NCBI GenBank assembly: GCA_002344215.1
Contig: DDSV01000024.1
Coordinates: 73,474-137,473, forward strand
Length of the DNA: 64,000 nt
Direction: 5' to 3'
Source of the DNA: Akkermansiaceae bacterium UBA2381
GTDB lineage: Bacteria; Verrucomicrobiota; Verrucomicrobiia; Verrucomicrobiales; DEV007
Both the position numbers and the translations under genes were made by a program. Below the pieces are notes generated by a model that was given only the letters and a program-made list of their open reading frames with translations, ran no database searches and had not been told where the DNA came from. Position 1 is the stretch's first letter. Each line of letters opens with the position of its first letter. Below, one piece after another: positions 46,036 to 54,661 of the stretch.

Positions 46036-46407
46036 TCAGATGAGAAAACGCTGCTGCAGGGCCAGGATTAGCCTTGGCGGTCGGGAGTCGGGGAGATCCG
46101 GATCAATCCCGGGGCCTTGCGACTCCTTCGCGATCGGAGGGATTACCGCAAAAATAGAAAGGGGGGCCAGTTCGGGCAGATCCACGAGGACGACGGGAGC
46201 TTTGCCTCCATCGGCAAGGCGGGGGCTTTTTGCCTGACAACATTCGCAGGAGCCCTGAACCGGCTTATCCTGGTCAGCGCCCTCATGGGAACAGCAACTC
46301 GGCCCGGCGGACGACTCGACCTCGGACGCGTTAACGGCGCAACAGCAGAGCGGGTTTGCGATAAGAATCGCAAGAAACACCGAGGCAATGCTGCGGGAAT
46401 ATCTCAT
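46036..46407 (-). CDS. Exported Cys-rich protein at the head of the copper cassette
   Basis: 123 residues. A hydrophobic signal segment ends in 'NPLCCCAVNAS'. The mature region has Cys clusters ('SCCSHEGAD', 'GSCECCQAK') that could bind metal, then a Pro-rich hydrophobic end. No domain is recognised. It is upstream of, and on the same strand as, the CopA-CopB fusion (125 bases apart), so it is assigned to the copper cassette by context. A regulator or a P-type ATPase is not present in the window. Confidence 0.65.
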   Translation of the reverse strand: MRYSRSIASVFLAILIANPLCCCAVNASEVESSAGPSCCSHEGADQDKPVQGSCECCQAKSPRLADGGKAPVVLVDLPELAPLSIFAVIPPIAKESQGPGIDPDLPDSRPPRLILALQQRFLI

Positions 46408-46577
46408 GGCTGCGGGTTTTTAGAGTCTTCCGAGTCCCTCTCGTTCAAATTTAGCAGATTTATTGCGCTGCCTTCCAGTGAATTCCGCAGCAATGACACG
46501 CCTCAGGAAAAATTCATCCCCCACCCAATCCTTGCAAGAACCTGGTTTCCCGCGAATTTGCGACGTATACTGCTAAA

Positions 46578-47798
46578 ATGCCTTCGTTTGATCCGGAAAC
46601 CCTTCGCGCTGACTTCCCCATCCTTTCGCGGGAGATCGATGGAAAGCCGCTCGTCTACCTCGACAACGGAGCCACGACCCAGAAGCCGCAGTGCGTCATC
46701 GATTCGATGACCCGCTTTTATTCCTACGAAAACGCGAATATCCACCGGGGAGTTCACTATCTCAGCCGCGAGGCGACCGATGCCTACGAAAATGCCCGCG
46801 AATACCTCCGCGAATCACTCCATGTTCCCGCCACCCACGAATTGATCTTCGTGCGCGGGGCTACTGAGGGCATCAATTTGATCACCCACGGCCTCTCCTC
46901 ACAGCTCGAGGAGGGGGATGAGATCGTGCTGACGATCATGGAGCACCATGCCAATTTTGTGCCCTGGCAGGTCCTCGCCAAGCAGCGCGGCCTGACCCTT
47001 CGGTTTGCCGGACTGCGCGACAACGGAGAGCTCGATCTTGAGGATTGGAAGAGCCAGTTCAATTCCCGGACCCGGGTTGCCGCCTTTACCCATGTCTCCA
47101 ACGTTCTCGGAACACGCAATCCGGTGACGGAGATGACGGCGTTTGCCCGGGAGCGCGGGGTTCTCACTCTTGTGGACGGGGCCCAGGCCCTCCCTCACGG
47201 TCCGGTCAATCTCGCCGCCGTCGGGGGTGATTTCTACGTCTTTTCCGCCCACAAGGTCTTTGCCCCCGATGGGGTCGGAGTGCTCTATGGCCCCAGGGAG
47301 ATTCTGAATGCTTTCCCTCCCTACCAAACCGGTGGAGATATGATCGAACAGGTTTCCGTCAAGGGGACCACCTTCCGCGCCGTTCCCGAACGCTTCGAGG
47401 CCGGCACTCCCAACATCTCGGGAGCGATCGGACTGGCGGAGGCCTTTCGCTACCTCAGCGGAATAGACTGGGAGGCTGCCAACGCCCATGAGGACGAACT
47501 GGCCGCCCATGCGGCAAGCGAACTCGAAAAAATCCCCGGGATCCGGGTCTTCGGCAGCGCTCCCGGAAAAGTCGCCATTGTCTCGTTTCTTTACGCGTCA
47601 GCGCATCCCCACGATGTCGGAACAATCCTCGATACCGAGGGTGTCGCCATCCGGGTGGGCCATCATTGCGCCCAGCCCCTCATGGAGTATTTGAAAGTGC
47701 CGGCGACCGCGCGGGCTTCCTTTGCCTTTTACAACAATCACTCTGACGTCGAGATCTTCCTTCGCGGAATGAAGAAAGTGGAGCGTTTCTTCGGCTGA
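46578..47798 (+). CDS. sufS: Cysteine desulfurase SufS
   Basis: 406 residues. A class V aminotransferase-fold enzyme with the PLP Lys226 in 'VFSAHKVFAP', the sulfur-accepting Cys364 in 'RVGHHCAQPLME', and a 'MEHHANFVPWQ' His at 123-124. This is the SufS type, which transfers sulfur from cysteine to the Suf iron-sulfur assembly machinery. The rest of the suf operon is not in the window. The ATG at 46578 begins the family N-terminus. Upstream 46408-46577 holds no gene. Confidence 0.95.
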   Translation: MPSFDPETLRADFPILSREIDGKPLVYLDNGATTQKPQCVIDSMTRFYSYENANIHRGVHYLSREATDAYENAREYLRESLHVPATHELIFVRGATEGINLITHGLSSQLEEGDEIVLTIMEHHANFVPWQVLAKQRGLTLRFAGLRDNGELDLEDWKSQFNSRTRVAAFTHVSNVLGTRNPVTEMTAFARERGVLTLVDGAQALPHGPVNLAAVGGDFYVFSAHKVFAPDGVGVLYGPREILNAFPPYQTGGDMIEQVSVKGTTFRAVPERFEAGTPNISGAIGLAEAFRYLSGIDWEAANAHEDELAAHAASELEKIPGIRVFGSAPGKVAIVSFLYASAHPHDVGTILDTEGVAIRVGHHCAQPLMEYLKVPATARASFAFYNNHSDVEIFLRGMKKVERFFG

Positions 47799-47867
47799 GC
47801 ACACCGCTTGAAACGCTTGCTTTCCCCCTCGCATCGGGCAAGGTAGCAGGCTTTTGATTTGTCTTTT

Positions 47868-48752
47868 ATGAGCGAGAAACCCCTTCAGATTTACATCGAC
47901 GGCGAATTCTATCCGCAGGCGGATGCGAAGATATCCGTCTTCGATCACGGCCTTCTTTACGGAGACGGTGTCTTCGAGGGGATCCGCTTCTACAACAACC
48001 GGGTTTTCCGCCTTGAGCAGCACATTGACCGGCTTTTCGATTCGGCCAAGGCAATCCATCTCACCATCCCCGCAACGAGAGAGGAAGTCTGTGAAATGAC
48101 CCTGGCGACCATTCGAAAGAATGACCTCCACGACGGGTACATCCGGCTCGTGGTAACCCGCGGAGTCGGGTCGCTCGGCCTCAGCCCCTACCACTGCAAG
48201 CAGGCCTCCATCATCGTGATCGCCTCAACGATTTCGCTCTATCCGGCCGAAAAATACGAAAAGGGACTGATCCTCGCGACCTGTGCGACGCGTCGCCCCT
48301 CGCATGATTCGCTTTCTCCCGCGGTAAAATCGCTCAACTATCTCAGCAACATCATGGCGAAGGTAGAGGCGATGGCGGCAGGGGCGGAGGAGGGAGTCAT
48401 GCTCAACACCGCCGGATATGTCGCCGAATGCACGGGCGACAATATCTTCGTTGTCAAAAACGGAGTCATTTACACCCCCACCGTCGGGTCGGGATCACTC
48501 TACGGAATCACCCGTCGCGTTGTCATTGAACTCGCCGCCGAAGCAGGAATCGAGCTAAAAGAGATCGAGATGAGCCGCTACGACCTCTACACGGCGGACG
48601 AAGTTTTCCTCACCGGAACAGCCGCCGAGGTGGTCCCCGTCTCGGAGTATGATAAACGCATTATCGGCTCGGGAGAGCCAGGGGTGATCACCCGCCAGCT
48701 CATCACCGCTTTCCGAAATCTTGTACAAACCACAGGTACCCCGATTTACTAA
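47868..48752 (+). CDS. ilvE: Class IV aminotransferase (branched-chain / D-amino-acid type)
   Basis: 294 residues. A fold-type IV PLP enzyme with Lys154 ('SPAVKSLNYLS'), 'GLLYGDGVFEGIR' near the N-terminus and 'ECTGDNIFVVKNG' as the phosphate-binding region. The pattern matches branched-chain aminotransferase IlvE more than D-amino-acid transaminase, but this is not decisive, so the symbol is tentative. The start is ATG 47868; a TTG at 47859 is in frame. It lies 69 bases after sufS. An inverted repeat overlaps its stop codon. Confidence 0.8.
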   Translation: MSEKPLQIYIDGEFYPQADAKISVFDHGLLYGDGVFEGIRFYNNRVFRLEQHIDRLFDSAKAIHLTIPATREEVCEMTLATIRKNDLHDGYIRLVVTRGVGSLGLSPYHCKQASIIVIASTISLYPAEKYEKGLILATCATRRPSHDSLSPAVKSLNYLSNIMAKVEAMAAGAEEGVMLNTAGYVAECTGDNIFVVKNGVIYTPTVGSGSLYGITRRVVIELAAEAGIELKEIEMSRYDLYTADEVFLTGTAAEVVPVSEYDKRIIGSGEPGVITRQLITAFRNLVQTTGTPIY

Positions 48753-48774
48753 GTTACTTTTCCGTCGTAACTTA
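48750..48774. promoter_or_regulatory. Inverted repeat before mcsA
   Basis: TAAGTTAC (48750-48757) and GTAACTTA (48767-48774) form a perfect 8-bp inverted repeat with a 9-base spacer. It overlaps the aminotransferase stop codon and lies 57 bases before mcsA. No T-run follows, so an operator for the mcsA operon is more likely than a terminator. It does not match the CtsR operator, which is a direct repeat. Confidence 0.4.
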
Positions 48775-48830
48775 TTCCAGTGGTGACGGGACCGATCAGA
48801 AGGCGGAGCCCGAACACTGCTGGGAATTTC

Positions 48831-49373
48831 ATGAACTGCGACCTTTGTCAGAGCGAAAAAGCGAAGATTTTCTTCAGCCAGATGGTGGAAGGAAAGCTGC
48901 AAAAGGTCAATCTGTGTAAAAGTTGCGCCGATGAGAAAGGTGTCACCGATCCGACCGGATTTGCTCTGGCTGATATGCTCGAAGGGATGGGACAGGAAAC
49001 CTCGATGGATGCGGCGATATTGAAGGACGAGCTTGTCTGCGGGAGCTGTGGTTTTTCCCAGACCGACTTTAAGAAAACGGGAAGATTCGGCTGTGCAGAC
49101 TGCTATCAGGTCTTCGACGAAGGACTCGATGGCCTGCTCGAGGCGATGCATAAACACACCCAGCACGTCGGCAAGGTGCCGTCCACCTTTCCCGCGCTCC
49201 CGGAAGTCATCGCCAATTTTGTAAACGAGCAACCCGTCGTTCCCAGTTCCGTCGATAGATTGAGCGAACTGAAGCAGGCTTTGTCAAAATCGGTTGAGGA
49301 CGAGGACTACGAAGAAGCAGCCAGGTTGCGGGACGCCATTTCCCAGCTTGAAATGCAACTGGGGAGTTCCTGA
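48831..49373 (+). CDS. mcsA: McsA-like zinc and UVR-motif activator of arginine kinase
   Basis: 180 residues. Paired CxxC zinc motifs ('CDLC', 'CKSC', 'CGSC', 'CADC') fill the first 100 residues, and a UVR/UvrB-UvrC motif ends the protein ('VEDEDYEEAARLRDAISQLE'). This is the layout of McsA, the activator of McsB and adaptor for ClpC. The next two genes are mcsB and clpC. The start at ATG 48831 begins the first CxxC; a GTG at 48780 gives an Arg-rich leader and is unlikely. Confidence 0.9.
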   Translation: MNCDLCQSEKAKIFFSQMVEGKLQKVNLCKSCADEKGVTDPTGFALADMLEGMGQETSMDAAILKDELVCGSCGFSQTDFKKTGRFGCADCYQVFDEGLDGLLEAMHKHTQHVGKVPSTFPALPEVIANFVNEQPVVPSSVDRLSELKQALSKSVEDEDYEEAARLRDAISQLEMQLGSS

Positions 49374-49393
49374 TCTCATCTTCTGAAAGACTC

Positions 49394-49408
49394 TGGCACT
49401 AGTGGTGC
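49394..49408 (+). promoter_or_regulatory. Sigma-54-type promoter candidate before mcsB
   Basis: TGGCAC-N5-GTGC has the GG-N10-GC spacing of the -24/-12 sigma-54 element (consensus TGGCACG-N4-TTGC); only the first T of the -12 block differs. It lies 28 bases upstream of the mcsB ATG, which leaves room for a short leader. A near-identical 14-mer at 45977-45990 has no downstream plus-strand gene, so coincidence is possible. Confidence 0.4.
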
Positions 49409-49435
49409 TACACCCATTCTCGAGACCCCCTAACG

Positions 49436-50539
49436 ATGCGCTTCTCAACTCTCCTCAAAAAACCCGCCGAGTGGATGCGAACCCCCGGCCCGGAGAGCGA
49501 TATCGTGATGACGAGCCGGGTGCGCCTCGCCCGGAATCTGGTGGGATATCCCTTTCCCGGATGGGCCCGGAAGGAGGACCGTGCCATGGTCATGGAAACC
49601 GTCCGCCCGGTCCTGGAGGAGCTTTCCGAAATGAAAGACTCCTTTTCCGAGGAAATGACCAAGCTTTCCGCAATCGAAAAGCAGGTCCTCGTGGAGCGCC
49701 ACCTCATCAGCCGCGAACATGCCGCCAAGGGTCCCGGATGCGGTACCGTGATGAACCGGAAGCAGACCATCAGCGTGATGATCAACGAGGAGGACCACCT
49801 CCGCATGCAGGCGATCCGTCCCGGACTGCAGCTTCTCTCGGCGTTCCAGTCGCTCGACCAAATTGACACCCTGCTCGAGGGAGAACTCCCCTACGCCTTT
49901 GACCAGCAGTATGGTTACCTGACTGCCTGTCCGACCAATCTCGGCACGGGAATGCGCGCTTCCGCGATGCTCCACCTACCCGGGCTTGTGCTCAGCGAGC
50001 AGATCAACCAGACCATCCAGGGGGCCAACAAGATCGGACTCGCGGTTCGCGGCCTCTACGGCGAAGGAACCGAGGCACTGGCCAACCTGTTCCAGATTTC
50101 AAATCAAAACACTCTTGGAGCGAAGGAAGAGGAAATAATTGAACATCTGGACCGTGTCATTGGTCAACTGATTGCGAACGAGAAGAACGCCCGCATGAAG
50201 ATCCTCGAGGATCGCCCCACGATGATGCAGGATCAGATCGGGAGGGCATACGCCGTGCTTAAGTTTGCGCACATTATTTCGTCAAAAGAAGCCTTGAACC
50301 ATCTTTCCATGATCCGTCTCGGGTGCGACCTGGGATTTGTCCCCGAAGAAGAGCGGGAAACGATCAACGTTCTTCTGACCGAGATCCAGCCGGCCCACCT
50401 TCAAATTTCCGCCAAGCGTAAACTTTCCCCGGAGGAAAGAGACATTTTGCGTGCCGATATTGTGCGCACCAGCTTAAATGGCCTGACGCCGCCTGATTTT
50501 AGTACTATATTGACCGAAAGGGATAACGACGATGAATAA
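49436..50539 (+). CDS. mcsB: Protein-arginine kinase McsB
   Basis: 367 residues with the phosphagen-kinase catalytic fold used by McsB to phosphorylate protein arginines: 'SRVRLARNL', 'INEEDHLRMQ', 'ACPTNLGTGMRAS' and 'GLYGEGTEA'. In Firmicutes McsB tags proteins for ClpC-ClpP degradation. Here the last eight bases overlap the clpC start, so mcsB and clpC are translationally linked. The 62-base gap to mcsA contains a sigma-54-like site. No CtsR repressor gene is in the window. Confidence 0.93.
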   Translation: MRFSTLLKKPAEWMRTPGPESDIVMTSRVRLARNLVGYPFPGWARKEDRAMVMETVRPVLEELSEMKDSFSEEMTKLSAIEKQVLVERHLISREHAAKGPGCGTVMNRKQTISVMINEEDHLRMQAIRPGLQLLSAFQSLDQIDTLLEGELPYAFDQQYGYLTACPTNLGTGMRASAMLHLPGLVLSEQINQTIQGANKIGLAVRGLYGEGTEALANLFQISNQNTLGAKEEEIIEHLDRVIGQLIANEKNARMKILEDRPTMMQDQIGRAYAVLKFAHIISSKEALNHLSMIRLGCDLGFVPEEERETINVLLTEIQPAHLQISAKRKLSPEERDILRADIVRTSLNGLTPPDFSTILTERDNDDE

Positions 50540-53060
50540 TTTTACCCCAAGAGCGCAGCAGGTCCTCGCCCTCGCGAGGAAAGAGGCCGACCGGTTTAAT
50601 CACAACTACGTCGGAACTGAACACCTTCTCCTCGGGCTCATCAAGCTCGGCCAGGGGGTTGCGGTTAACGTCCTCCAGAAGATGAATCTGGACCTTGAAA
50701 CCGTTCGCCTCGAAGTGGAGAAACAAGTTGGCAACGGACCGGAGACCAAGATGGTGGGGAATATTCCCTACACCCCCCGGGTCAAAAAGGTTCTCGCTCT
50801 CGCCGGCAAGGAAGCCAAGGCGCTCAACCACAGCTATGTCGGCACGGAACACATTCTCCTCGGGCTACTCCGGGAAGGAGATGGCGTCGCCGCACGGGTG
50901 CTGAAAAACCTCGAAGTCGATATCGAGAGAACCCGCAATGAGATTCTCCGTGAGCTCGATCCCAATTTCTCGGGCAACAATGTCGAGGACGACGACAACG
51001 ATTTCGAAGACACCAATACCGCCAGCCGCAAGGAAGGCAAAACGCCAGCCCTCAAAGCATTCGGCCGCGATCTGACCGAGTTGGCTCACAATGCCGAACT
51101 CGATCCGGTCATCGGGCGCAGCAGCGAGATCGAACGTGTCATCCAGATCCTTTGCCGCCGCACCAAGAACAATCCAGTCCTTATCGGTGAAGCTGGCGTC
51201 GGTAAAACTGCCATCGCCGAGGGCCTTGCCCAGGAGATCGCCTCCGGAAATGTGCCGGAACTCCTCCGCGACAAGAAAGTGATCACTCTCGATCTCGCCC
51301 TGATGGTCGCGGGCACCAAGTATCGTGGCCAGTTCGAGGAACGCATCAAGGCGGTCATGGACGAGATCAAGCGTTCCAGAAACGTGATTCTCTTCATCGA
51401 TGAACTTCATACCATCGTCGGGGCTGGCTCCGCCGAAGGTGCCATGGATGCCTCCAACATCATCAAACCGGCCCTGAGCCGGGGTGAGCTTCAGTGTATC
51501 GGCGCCACGACGATGAACGAATACCGGAAGTTTATCGAGAAGGACGCCGCCCTTGAGCGCCGCTTCCAGCAGGTGAAAGTCGAAGAGCCGAGCGTCGACG
51601 ATGCCATCCTCATCCTCCAGGGACTCCGTTCAAAATACGAAGCGCACCACAAGGCGCACTATACGAACGAGGCCATTGAGGCCTGTGTGAAGCTCTCGGC
51701 ACGTTACCTGACCGGACGTTTCCTCCCCGATAAGGCGATCGACATTCTCGACGAGGCCGGAGCCCGCTCCCGCATCGCCTCGATGACCCGTCCTCCTGAA
51801 ATCAAGGGCCTTGAAGCCCAGATCGATGCCATCGTGGCGGAGAAAGAGGCAGCGATCAAAGATCAGGACTTCGAGAACGCGGCCGCCCTTCGCGACAAGG
51901 AAAAACACAAACGCCAGGAAGTGGAGGACATCCTCACGAGCTGGCGCGCCATCAACGAGGAGAAGATCGTCACCGTCGAAGAGGATGACATCATGACCGT
52001 CGTGGCGAAATGGACCGGAGTTCCTCTCCAGCGCATGGAGGAAAAGGAGACCGAGAAGCTCCTCAAAATGGAGGACGAACTCAAGAGCCGCGTCATTGGT
52101 CAGGACGAAGCGGTCGTCGCGATCTCGCGTGCGCTGCGCCGTAGCCGGGCCGATCTCAAAGATCCCCGCCGTCCCATCGGTTCCTTCATTTTCCTCGGCC
52201 CCACCGGCGTCGGGAAGACTTACCTGGCCCGGAACCTCGCCGAATTCATGTTCGGCGACAAGGAGGCGCTCATCCAAATCGACATGTCCGAGTACATGGA
52301 GAAATTCACGAGCAGCCGACTCATCGGTTCTCCTCCCGGATACGTGGGCTACGAAGAGGGCGGCCAGCTCTCGGAAGCGGTGCGCCGTCGTCCTTACTCC
52401 GTCGTACTTTTTGACGAAATCGAAAAGGCTCACCCCGATGTGATGAACCTGCTCCTCCAGATTCTGGAAGAGGGCATCATCACGGACAGCCTTGGTCGCA
52501 AGATCGATTTCCGGAACACGATCATCATCATGACCACCAACGTGGGCGCCGACGTCATCAAGCGTCAGGTCACTCTCGGCTTTGGCTCAATGGGCGGTGG
52601 CGACGAGAACTACGACAACATGCGCGACAAGATTCTTGAGCGCGCCAAGGAGGCCTTCAAACCTGAATTCCTCAACCGTCTGGACGAAAAGATCGTTTTC
52701 CACGTGCTGGATCGCGACAACCTCATCCGTATCGTTGATCTTGAAATCGGAACGGTCGTGAAGCGTCTCGCCGCTAAAAACATTCACCTGAAACTCGACA
52801 AGAAGGCGAAGGAATTCCTCATCGAGCAGGGCTACGATCCGAACTACGGCGCACGTCCGATGCGGCGGGCCGTCGAACGCCACATCGAGGATCCGCTCGC
52901 CGAGCACCTCCTCCGCGGTGACATCACTCCCGGTCAGGTCGTCAAAATCACCCACAAGAAGGACGAGAAATATCTCACCTTCCGTGCGGAGAGCGCCGAC
53001 AGCCCCGAGGACGATGCGGTGGAATCGGTGAGCTCGGCTGACGGGTCAGGCGAGGCGTGA
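50532..53060 (+). CDS. clpC: ATP-dependent Clp protease ATPase subunit ClpC
   Basis: 842 residues. The N-terminal Clp_N repeat pair (about 1-145), first AAA+ Walker A 'GEAGVGKTA' (219-226), the middle domain with a UVR-like segment ('KDQDFENAAALRDKEKHK'), the second Walker A 'GPTGVGKTYLA' and the C-terminal D2-small domain are all present, which is the ClpC rather than ClpB arrangement. With ClpP it degrades McsB-marked proteins. It overlaps mcsB by eight bases and ends before a textbook terminator. Confidence 0.95.
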   Translation: MNNFTPRAQQVLALARKEADRFNHNYVGTEHLLLGLIKLGQGVAVNVLQKMNLDLETVRLEVEKQVGNGPETKMVGNIPYTPRVKKVLALAGKEAKALNHSYVGTEHILLGLLREGDGVAARVLKNLEVDIERTRNEILRELDPNFSGNNVEDDDNDFEDTNTASRKEGKTPALKAFGRDLTELAHNAELDPVIGRSSEIERVIQILCRRTKNNPVLIGEAGVGKTAIAEGLAQEIASGNVPELLRDKKVITLDLALMVAGTKYRGQFEERIKAVMDEIKRSRNVILFIDELHTIVGAGSAEGAMDASNIIKPALSRGELQCIGATTMNEYRKFIEKDAALERRFQQVKVEEPSVDDAILILQGLRSKYEAHHKAHYTNEAIEACVKLSARYLTGRFLPDKAIDILDEAGARSRIASMTRPPEIKGLEAQIDAIVAEKEAAIKDQDFENAAALRDKEKHKRQEVEDILTSWRAINEEKIVTVEEDDIMTVVAKWTGVPLQRMEEKETEKLLKMEDELKSRVIGQDEAVVAISRALRRSRADLKDPRRPIGSFIFLGPTGVGKTYLARNLAEFMFGDKEALIQIDMSEYMEKFTSSRLIGSPPGYVGYEEGGQLSEAVRRRPYSVVLFDEIEKAHPDVMNLLLQILEEGIITDSLGRKIDFRNTIIIMTTNVGADVIKRQVTLGFGSMGGGDENYDNMRDKILERAKEAFKPEFLNRLDEKIVFHVLDRDNLIRIVDLEIGTVVKRLAAKNIHLKLDKKAKEFLIEQGYDPNYGARPMRRAVERHIEDPLAEHLLRGDITPGQVVKITHKKDEKYLTFRAESADSPEDDAVESVSSADGSGEA

Positions 53061-53089
53061 ACGACCTCCTGATGAATGCGTTTCGAAAG

Positions 53090-53116
53090 ACCCGGAGGGA
53101 AACCTCCGGGTTTTTT
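53090..53116 (+). terminator. Rho-independent terminator of mcsA-mcsB-clpC
   Basis: ACCCGGAGG (53090-53098) and CCTCCGGGT (53103-53111) form a perfect 9-bp GC-rich stem capped by a GAAA tetraloop and followed by a run of six T. It lies 29 bases after the clpC stop and is the clearest terminator in the window. Confidence 0.9.
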
Positions 53117-53136
53117 ATGGCGATTTCAGATCACGC

Positions 53137-53202
53137 TCCCCAGCGCCCAAGGGTAGCCGCGTTGGGCCCGCAACGAGGAGGTTGATGGGCGTCCACTGGG
53201 GA
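53137..53202. repeat. Nested inverted-repeat element in the clpC-pgsA gap
   Basis: TCCCCAG (53137-53143) pairs with CTGGGGA (53196-53202), CGCCCA (53144-53149) with TGGGCG (53186-53191) next to a TCCA bulge, and CGTTG (53160-53164) with CAACG (53171-53175). The stacked arrangement gives a stable 66-base hairpin with an inner stem. It may be a REP-like repeat or a structured RNA. It is past the terminator and not part of clpC. Confidence 0.45.
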
Positions 53203-53241
53203 TGAGCGCGCAAACCTACCCCCCACATTGCTGCCCGGACC

Positions 53242-53895
53242 TCAACAGTCCGCCAGCAGCTTGCGGTTTTTCCACAGGTAGCTCAAGCCTGAAACGACCG
53301 TCAGAATCAGCGCGATCCAGATCAGGAGCTGACCGAGGACGTGGGGACCCAGTCCGCGAAACTCAAGGACCGGACTGATCCACGCAAAGGCCGGCTCACG
53401 GGAAGCGATCACCAGCAGGAAATAGATCACGGCAATGATCTGGAAGGTCGTCTTGTACTTACCCAGATTCTCCGCTGCGAGGACAATACCCTCGGCCGAG
53501 GCAACCAGGCGCAGGCCGGTGACGAGAAATTCGCGGGCAAGAATGACAACGACGATCCAGGCGGGGAAAAATCCCTGTTCACACAGCATTACAAATCCCG
53601 CACACATCAGAACCTTATCCGCAAGCGGGTCCATCAACTTGCCGAAATTCGTGATGAGATTCCGTTTCCGCGCGATCTGTCCGTCAAGAAGATCGGTGTA
53701 GGCCGCGATTGAGAAAACAATGAGGGCGGCTGATCCTCCCCAACTCAAGCCTTCGATGCTAAGCAAGGCCGCAAAGACAAAGGAAAGAACGAGGCGGGCA
53801 ACGGTGAGTTTGTTCGGTAGATTCATCGGGGGCTCAGCCGGACCATAGCGTGACGCAACCTCCCTAGCAAACGGATCGAGTGGCAATTTGCTCAC
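53242..53895 (-). CDS. pgsA: CDP-diacylglycerol-glycerol-3-phosphate 3-phosphatidyltransferase
   Basis: 217 residues. The CDP-alcohol phosphotransferase motif is complete ('DGQIARKRNLITNFGKLMDP' followed by 'LADK'), matching DG-x2-AR-x8-G-x3-D-x3-D. Six hydrophobic segments place it in the inner membrane, where it makes phosphatidylglycerol-phosphate. The start could be GTG 53895 (full frame) or ATG 53826, and the N-terminal 23 residues have no family match. The upstream metallophosphoesterase stop lies 6 bases away, so the two are probably an operon. Confidence 0.85.
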   Translation of the reverse strand: MSKLPLDPFAREVASRYGPAEPPMNLPNKLTVARLVLSFVFAALLSIEGLSWGGSAALIVFSIAAYTDLLDGQIARKRNLITNFGKLMDPLADKVLMCAGFVMLCEQGFFPAWIVVVILAREFLVTGLRLVASAEGIVLAAENLGKYKTTFQIIAVIYFLLVIASREPAFAWISPVLEFRGLGPHVLGQLLIWIALILTVVSGLSYLWKNRKLLADC

Positions 53896-53901
53896 CTGCG
53901 A

Positions 53902-54621
53902 TCACGCCGGAATCTCAAAGACCCTCTGTCGGCTGCAGGCCCACTGACGAATTCTCCTCCCACCGGCACCACTTTGAATCGGGGAGCCTCCCGCCCAGGG
54001 AGAAAAGGCGGGGAGCACTCCATTCCGAATCGTTGAACTGGGTTCTTCAGCAAGCGTGAAGGCGGGTAAAGTGAGCGTGGTTCCAGCCCCGTCGTTGAAT
54101 CGAACCGACGGGTGAAGGTGCCCCCTTATCTCAATGAGCGATTCACCTGCGGTGACCTCACGGGAGAGCCAGTCTTCATGTCCGTGTTGAAAGAAGAACC
54201 CATCGGTTCTGAACCAGGGTACCCAATCAAATCGCTTCCTGACAGGCCCCCTGTCATGATTGCCCTCAATGAGGACAAGATCACCGCAAAGATCTTTCAC
54301 CCGGCAAAGCCAGGCGATTGCCTCGTCCGGCACGGCGGAGCTGTCGATAACATCACCGACGAGGATGAGAGTCTCGGGCTGATAAGAGAGAATCAGGGAT
54401 CGCAGTCTTTCCTCGACCGTTTCCATCCCCCACATCGGCCAGAGCCCACCGGCACGGCGACGACTCGCTTCGTAACCAAAATGGAGGTCCGAGACAGCGA
54501 GCCAGCGAGCCGCAGGATGGTAAAGACCAAGGCGACCGTCGAGAATCAGCCCGGTTTCCACTTCGGCCCGGGCGTCGGCACCGGGGGGAACTTCGGTTGA
54601 TTTTTCTCCGTGGTCGATCAT
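53902..54621 (-). CDS. Metallophosphoesterase, PdeM-like
   Basis: 239 residues. The calcineurin-type motifs are in order: 'SDLHFG', 'GDVIDS', 'GNHD' and 'GHLHP'. The spacing and the 'WLAVSDLHFGYEASRR' start resemble PdeM-type phosphoesterases associated with DNA ligase in repair islands, but no ligase or Lhr helicase is adjacent, so the role is open. The C-terminal 60 residues are Gly/Ser-rich and basic. It is divergent from lysS and upstream of pgsA. Confidence 0.75.
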   Translation of the reverse strand: MIDHGEKSTEVPPGADARAEVETGLILDGRLGLYHPAARWLAVSDLHFGYEASRRRAGGLWPMWGMETVEERLRSLILSYQPETLILVGDVIDSSAVPDEAIAWLCRVKDLCGDLVLIEGNHDRGPVRKRFDWVPWFRTDGFFFQHGHEDWLSREVTAGESLIEIRGHLHPSVRFNDGAGTTLTLPAFTLAEEPSSTIRNGVLPAFSPWAGGSPIQSGAGGRRIRQWACSRQRVFEIPA

Positions 54622-54661
54622 TCTTCCCTCCGCCTCTTTCCAAATATTTCGAAACTACTCT

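Noticed and set aside
51630..52433. Minus-strand ORF of 267 residues across clpC
   Set aside because: Antisense shadow of ClpC without recognisable domain.
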